Positions 15,124 to 21,806 of a DNA stretch of 21,806 nt are shown in pieces. Below the pieces are notes generated by a model. That model searched no databases. It saw only the letters and a list, made by a program, of their open reading frames with translations, and had not been told where the DNA came from. The translations under genes and the position numbers were made by a program. This DNA is from Prevotella sp. UBA3294. Its GTDB lineage: Bacteria > Bacteroidota > Bacteroidia > Bacteroidales > Bacteroidaceae. Numbering within the stretch: position 1 is the stretch's first letter; each line of letters begins with the position of its first letter. The DNA is taken from positions 15,593-37,398 of the forward strand of contig DETG01000047.1 in NCBI GenBank assembly GCA_002361535.1. Reading direction: 5' to 3'.

Positions 15124-17088
15124 TCAGAAACGATACACAGCAAAGGTCTTGGCAGGGATCGTTGCACGCAACACATTACCCTCTGCCTGTACATCTGCTG
15201 TTCTCGGCACCACATTGTTTTTCTTCTCGATGGTGTTGGCAGCATCCATACGGTCGGCATGGAGGGTGGTCACCTTACCGCTGCCCAGGTTCTTCACGCC
15301 CTTGAAGGTGATGACGATGTCCTTCGGCTCGGCTGACGTATTGGTGATCTTCACGATATAACCCTTCGTGTTCTGATCATAGACAGCACTGGCGCACAGA
15401 CCATCCTGTCCGGTGACGGGCTTCTTCCCTTCTAACAGACTGAGCACATGGGTGCCGGGATTCTGTCCGTAGAGCTGCTGCACGTAGTAGTTAGGAGTGC
15501 GCACGGTGGTGAGGTTATCCATCCAGATCAGGTCGGGACGCCACTGCCAGCCCTCCACATGGGCAAACAACGGGGCGTATGTGGCCATGTGCACGATATC
15601 GGCGTTGCGCTCAAAGCCGGTCATGACGGCAGCCTCAGCGAGGGCAGCCTCGAACACGTTCTTAGCGGTGGGGAAATCGGCGGGCTCCTCTTTCACATGA
15701 CAAGCATATTCTCCAGCGAACACTTTCGGACCCTTGCGGTCGTAGTTGTCATAACGGGTGACGTTGTTCATGAACCAGTCTTGATCACGATAGTAGTGCT
15801 CATCCACGAGGTCGGCCTTCAGTTTCTTCATCTGCTCCCATCCGTAGGTGAACTGCTTCCCGTCCTTGTCATCAGGTGACGGACCGCTGGTGCCCACGAT
15901 CTTCATCTTCGGGTACGTGGCACGGATCGCCTTGATGAACTTCTCTAAGCGAACGGGATAGAGCGGTCCCCACTGCTCGTTACCGATACCGATCTGCTGG
16001 AGGTTGAACGGAGCGGGATGCCCCATATCAGCACGCAGCTTTCCCCATTTCGTATCCGTACCGCCATTGGCAAACTCGATCAGGTCGAGGGCATCATCGA
16101 TATACGACTGGAGGTCGTCAACGGCCACATGGCACTGTGCCTCGTTCTCATCCGGGTTCTGGAACTGACATGCCAGTCCGCAGCTCAGCACGGGCAGTGC
16201 CTGTGCACCAATCTCCTCAGAGAGCAGGAAGAACTCATAGAAGCCCAGTCCGTAGGTCTGGTAATAGTTAGGATAGAGTCGGTGTGGGAAAGTGTAGTTC
16301 CAGCGGTTCTCGTTCAGTGGACGGTTCTCCACCTGTCCTACACTGTTCTTCCACTGATAACGGCTGCCGAGATCGGTACCTTCCACGATGCAACCGCCAG
16401 GGAAGCGGAACACACCGGGATTCAGATCTTTCAGGTCTTTCACCAGATCGGCCCTGAGCAATCCCTTCCAGGCATCCTGCGGGAACAGACTCACATGGTC
16501 GAGATCCACACTTTGCTTGTTCTCTAAATAGACGCGCATCAATCCTTTGGCATCGGTTTTGGGAGAGGTCAGCGTAGCGGTGTAACGTTTCCATCCGTTA
16601 CCCTTGATCTCAATACTCTGCTTGTCCATCACCTCGTTATCGCTGCCAATGAGTTCCACACGGATCTGTGAGGCACCGGCGGTACGGGCATAGACGGAGA
16701 AGTTGTACTTCATCCCTTTCTTCAGTCCCATGCCGAAGAAGCCGCGGTTCTCCAAACCCGTGAACTTATCACGATGACCGGCATCGCTCAAGGTGACATA
16801 GTGAGGATTCTTGTCGAAGGCAGGATTCTGGTCGGCAACCTTCACCTGTCCGAAGGTGTTCCACCCCATCAGTCGTTGTGGGAACTCAAACGAACGGTTT
16901 TCCACCATCTCGGCATAGAGGCCGCCATCGGCACCGAAGTTAATGTCTTCGAAGAAGATACCGTACATGGTTGGCTGAATGGGTGCACCCAGTTTCTTGG
17001 CATTCACCGTGAACTGATGCTGGGCCTGTGCGCTGAAAGCAGTCATGACAGTACATGCCAGCAAGAAGAATTTCTTTGTTTTTTTCAT
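15124..17088 (-). CDS. secreted GH51 alpha-L-arabinofuranosidase
   Basis: This enzyme releases terminal alpha-L-arabinofuranose from arabinan, arabinoxylan or arabinogalactan. The 654-aa product has a signal peptide (residues 1-22, ending SAQAQ), an N-terminal catalytic-barrel strand region (IFFEDINFGADGGLYAEMVENRSFE), an inserted CBM4/9-like beta-sandwich at about 75-205, the (beta/alpha)8 barrel to about 520 and a C-terminal beta-sandwich. The catalytic residues are visible: acid/base Glu371 in GIGNEQWG and nucleophile Glu460 in VFAGEYA. It starts 28 bp downstream of the GH2 gene with no promoter between, so the two form an operon. No CTD sorting signal is seen; periplasmic location is likely. 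Confidence 0.94.
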   Translation of the reverse strand: MKKTKKFFLLACTVMTAFSAQAQHQFTVNAKKLGAPIQPTMYGIFFEDINFGADGGLYAEMVENRSFEFPQRLMGWNTFGQVKVADQNPAFDKNPHYVTLSDAGHRDKFTGLENRGFFGMGLKKGMKYNFSVYARTAGASQIRVELIGSDNEVMDKQSIEIKGNGWKRYTATLTSPKTDAKGLMRVYLENKQSVDLDHVSLFPQDAWKGLLRADLVKDLKDLNPGVFRFPGGCIVEGTDLGSRYQWKNSVGQVENRPLNENRWNYTFPHRLYPNYYQTYGLGFYEFFLLSEEIGAQALPVLSCGLACQFQNPDENEAQCHVAVDDLQSYIDDALDLIEFANGGTDTKWGKLRADMGHPAPFNLQQIGIGNEQWGPLYPVRLEKFIKAIRATYPKMKIVGTSGPSPDDKDGKQFTYGWEQMKKLKADLVDEHYYRDQDWFMNNVTRYDNYDRKGPKVFAGEYACHVKEEPADFPTAKNVFEAALAEAAVMTGFERNADIVHMATYAPLFAHVEGWQWRPDLIWMDNLTTVRTPNYYVQQLYGQNPGTHVLSLLEGKKPVTGQDGLCASAVYDQNTKGYIVKITNTSAEPKDIVITFKGVKNLGSGKVTTLHADRMDAANTIEKKNNVVPRTADVQAEGNVLRATIPAKTFAVYRF

Positions 17089-17116
17089 TTTTTTGTAGTT
17101 TTGTTTATTGAAGTAT

Positions 17117-20467
<3,351 letters not shown>

Positions 20468-20516
20468 TCATAAGGTTAAAATATACGAAAAACGAACAAC
20501 GTATTCATTTTTTTCT

Positions 20517-20524
20517 TATATTTG
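20517..20524 (+). promoter_or_regulatory. TATATTTG -7 box for the small peptide gene
   Basis: TATATTTG matches TAnnTTTG. No good TTG -33 element is seen 20 bp upstream. Transcription from about 20531 would give a leader of about 70 nt before the ATG at 20600. It is divergent from the GH2 promoter. Confidence 0.55.
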
Positions 20525-20539
20525 TCACAGAATAGCAGC

Positions 20540-20592
20540 GGCTCCCTGCAATCACCATCAAAAGGGGCAACGGAGCCTCAGCCCCAAGGAGG
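20540..20592 (+). promoter_or_regulatory. leader with two mutually exclusive hairpins and a strong Shine-Dalgarno
   Basis: GGCTCC (20540-20545) can pair with GGAGCC (20572-20577). Alternatively GGGGC (20564-20568) can pair with GCCCC (20581-20585). The two helices interleave, so they cannot form together as simple stems. AAGGAGG (20586-20592) directly follows the second stem and sits 7 nt before the ATG, an unusually strong ribosome site for this genome. Confidence 0.55.
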
Positions 20593-20599
20593 AACTACT

Positions 20600-20713
20600 A
20601 TGAATACTACAAAACAAATGCACAACCAAGAGGACTACGAACTCGACAATGTGTACAACAGTGAGACCGACGAGCTCTATTCTGAGGTCGATTCATCGGT
20701 TTGGTACAACTAA
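20600..20713 (+). CDS. 37-aa acidic peptide, unknown
   Basis: The ATG at 20600 follows an ideal AAGGAGG. The frame continues upstream to 20522, but that would begin inside the promoter box. The product is 37 aa, rich in Asp/Glu and Tyr (core DELYSEVDSSVWYN at the C-terminus), without a signal peptide or membrane span. I recognise no family. It lies between the divergent GH2 promoter and a 57-bp-arm hairpin. The strong ribosome site, promoter box and foldable leader argue that it is really translated; the shortness leaves doubt. It could be a regulatory leader peptide or a small standalone protein. Confidence 0.55.
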   Translation: MNTTKQMHNQEDYELDNVYNSETDELYSEVDSSVWYN

Positions 20714-20727
20714 TTCTGTTTATAACT

Positions 20728-20875
20728 GAGAAGTGAGAGGTGAGAACTGAGAACTGAAAGGTGAGAACTGAGAGGTATGATTACACCCAGGAACAGGCAA
20801 AAGAGCCAAATCTTGAAGGTAATCATACCTCTCAGTTCTCACCTTTCAGTTCTCAGTTCTCAGTTCTCACTTCTC
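20728..20875. repeat. long hairpin with arms of 7-bp tandem repeats
   Basis: The left arm 20728-20784 and right arm 20819-20875 are each 57 bp and complementary except at two positions, around a 34-nt loop. Each arm has seven heptads of the form GAGnnnT or GAAAGGT (e.g. GAGAACT, GAGAGGT) followed by ATGATTAC. It lies between the 37-aa gene and the tatD stop and may also end transcription from both sides. Confidence 0.9.
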
Positions 20876-20918
20876 ACCCCGAAGGAAAAAAACACGGGGA
20901 ATACCGAGGCACGTCAAT

Positions 20919-21806
20919 TCAGCAGTTACATGGAGAAGAATGTATCGTAGGAAACACCCGATACACATTCTGGTTGGTGACCTCTGCCACATGTTCTTCC
21001 GTTACGCCGTAGCACTCTGCGAGTTTTTGCAAGACAAAGCGGACAAAAGCACTCTCGTTACGCTTACCACGCATCGGAACAGGAGCCATATACGGACTGT
21101 CGGTTTCTAAAACGATGCGTTCCAAGGGAACGGAAGCAGGCAGCACTTCAGGCAGATGCGACTTCTTAAAGGTAAGGACACCACCGATACCTAAGACAAA
21201 ACGGTCGAACTGAAGGAACTCGGCTGCCTCACGTTCATTACCCGTAAAACAATGGAACACGCCACCCGGCAGTTCCCGCTCATATTGCTTCAACAGGTGC
21301 ACCATCTCGTTCTGACCTTTGCGACAATGGATCATCAGGGGCAGACGGGTTTCAATGCTCCATTGTACCTGTTCATCGAACGCCGCTAACTGCTCTTTCT
21401 CGTATTCTCGGCTCCAGTAGTAGTCGAGACCTACTTCGCCGATGGCTATAATTGAGGAGTGAGGAGTGTGGAGTGAGGAGTGAGATATGCTTTGAATAAA
21501 TGAATCCACAAGAACTGATGATTGTATCTCAGTACTATTCTCACTCCTCACTCCACACTCCTCACTCCTCGAAATAATACTCCTGATTCTCTCCAGCTCT
21601 TCCCTCCAATCATCCTTCACTTCCTCTGGATGAAGACCGATCATAGGATAGGCGAAATGAGGATATTGGGCACAGAGTTGCATCACGGCAATGGAAGAAG
21701 CATAGTCGATGGCAGGAACCAGCACCTTGCTCACTCCTGCCTCCTTGGCTCGTGCTATTACTTCAGCACGATCCTCTGCAAATTCTTCCCCATCCAAATG
21801 GGCGTG
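20919..21806 (-). CDS. TatD family metal-dependent hydrolase (partial, start beyond window)
   Basis: TatD enzymes are TIM-barrel metal-dependent nucleases/hydrolases. The frame is open to the window edge, beginning HAHLDGEEF, so the HxH metal motif is the first visible sequence and a few N-terminal residues are missing. A TTG at 21797 is not the start. Further metal ligands are visible: Glu in AIGEVGLDYYW, His in LMIHCRKG, His in VFHCFTGN, and Asp in LETDSPYMAP. About 295 residues are seen, longer than the usual 255-265, because of a 39-residue in-frame insert (21454-21570) between ERIRSII and IIAIGEVG, coded by a hairpin with heptad-repeat arms. All ligands survive, so activity is likely. 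Confidence 0.92.
   Translation of the reverse strand, partial: HAHLDGEEFAEDRAEVIARAKEAGVSKVLVPAIDYASSIAVMQLCAQYPHFAYPMIGLHPEEVKDDWREELERIRSIISRSEECGVRSENSTEIQSSVLVDSFIQSISHSSLHTPHSSIIAIGEVGLDYYWSREYEKEQLAAFDEQVQWSIETRLPLMIHCRKGQNEMVHLLKQYERELPGGVFHCFTGNEREAAEFLQFDRFVLGIGGVLTFKKSHLPEVLPASVPLERIVLETDSPYMAPVPMRGKRNESAFVRFVLQKLAECYGVTEEHVAEVTNQNVYRVFPTIHSSPCNC
21454..21570. repeat. in-frame heptad-arm hairpin inserted in tatD
   Basis: Perfect 31-bp inverted arms (21454-21484 and 21540-21570) are separated by 55 bp. Each arm reads GAGGAGT, GAGGAGT, GTGGAGT, GAGGAGT, GAG on one strand. Total length 117 bp is exactly 39 codons, and the tatD frame is free of stops through it. Confidence 0.93.

Noticed and set aside
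14985..15361. Plus-strand open frames over the GH51 3' end (106 and 112 aa)
   Set aside because: They run through the terminator hairpin and antisense to a well-supported GH51 gene.

Overview
The window looks like chromosomal DNA from the Bacteroidales, most likely a Prevotella-type gut or rumen organism. Three things in the sequence point there. Most promoters I can recognise have the Bacteroidetes form, a TAnnTTTG box about 20 bp downstream of a TTG-type element, and genes mostly lack a Shine-Dalgarno sequence. The gene families (ExbB/ExbD cluster with two ExbDs, PorE-like OmpA lipoprotein, DUF6249/PspC/ECF-sigma cluster, secreted GH2 and GH51 enzymes with AQ-type signal cleavage sites) are typical of that order. 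The tRNA fragment at the left edge has no genome-encoded CCA. No species can be named from this alone.

Layout. 1-207: the 3' end of a tRNA gene (probably tRNA-Ser) followed by tandem 60-bp repeats that each carry a copy of that tRNA 3' end. 208-2441 (+): overlapping operon exbB, small membrane protein, exbD, exbD, closed by a terminator. 2588-3070 (+): Lrp/AsnC regulator with its own promoter. 3067-5785 (-): rsmF-like rRNA methyltransferase, thyA, folA, a tight operon joining RNA modification with thymidylate/folate metabolism. 5860-6783 (-): secreted TraB/GumN protein. 7009-9971 (+): secreted hypothetical protein, then DUF6249-like, PspC, ECF sigma factor and a membrane protein that may be its regulator. 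9987-14196 (-): topB followed by a PorE-like OmpA lipoprotein. 14197-15123: a 927-bp non-coding region with a 22-bp-phased repeat array. 15124-20365 (-): secreted GH2 beta-galactosidase then GH51 arabinofuranosidase, a two-gene arabinogalactan/arabinan-degrading operon. 20600-20713 (+): a 37-aa peptide with an unusually strong Shine-Dalgarno and a foldable leader. 20919-21806 (-): TatD-type hydrolase cut by the window edge.

The coding content is mostly ordinary. The unexplained signal is in the repeats: (i) the 60-bp tRNA-end tandem repeat, with a hairpin containing tandem G-A mismatches; (ii) a 484-bp tract at 14486-14969 that holds a 22-bp register through several unrelated repeat subfamilies; (iii) long hairpins whose arms are 7-bp tandem repeats of the form GAGnnnT, one intergenic (57-bp arms) and one inserted in frame into tatD (31-bp perfect arms, 117 bp = 39 codons), plus a single unpaired heptad tract upstream of topB; (iv) in-frame low-complexity inserts in lacZ and topB. 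Together these suggest a genome in which short-period repeats expand and are tolerated inside genes. Mechanism and function are inference.
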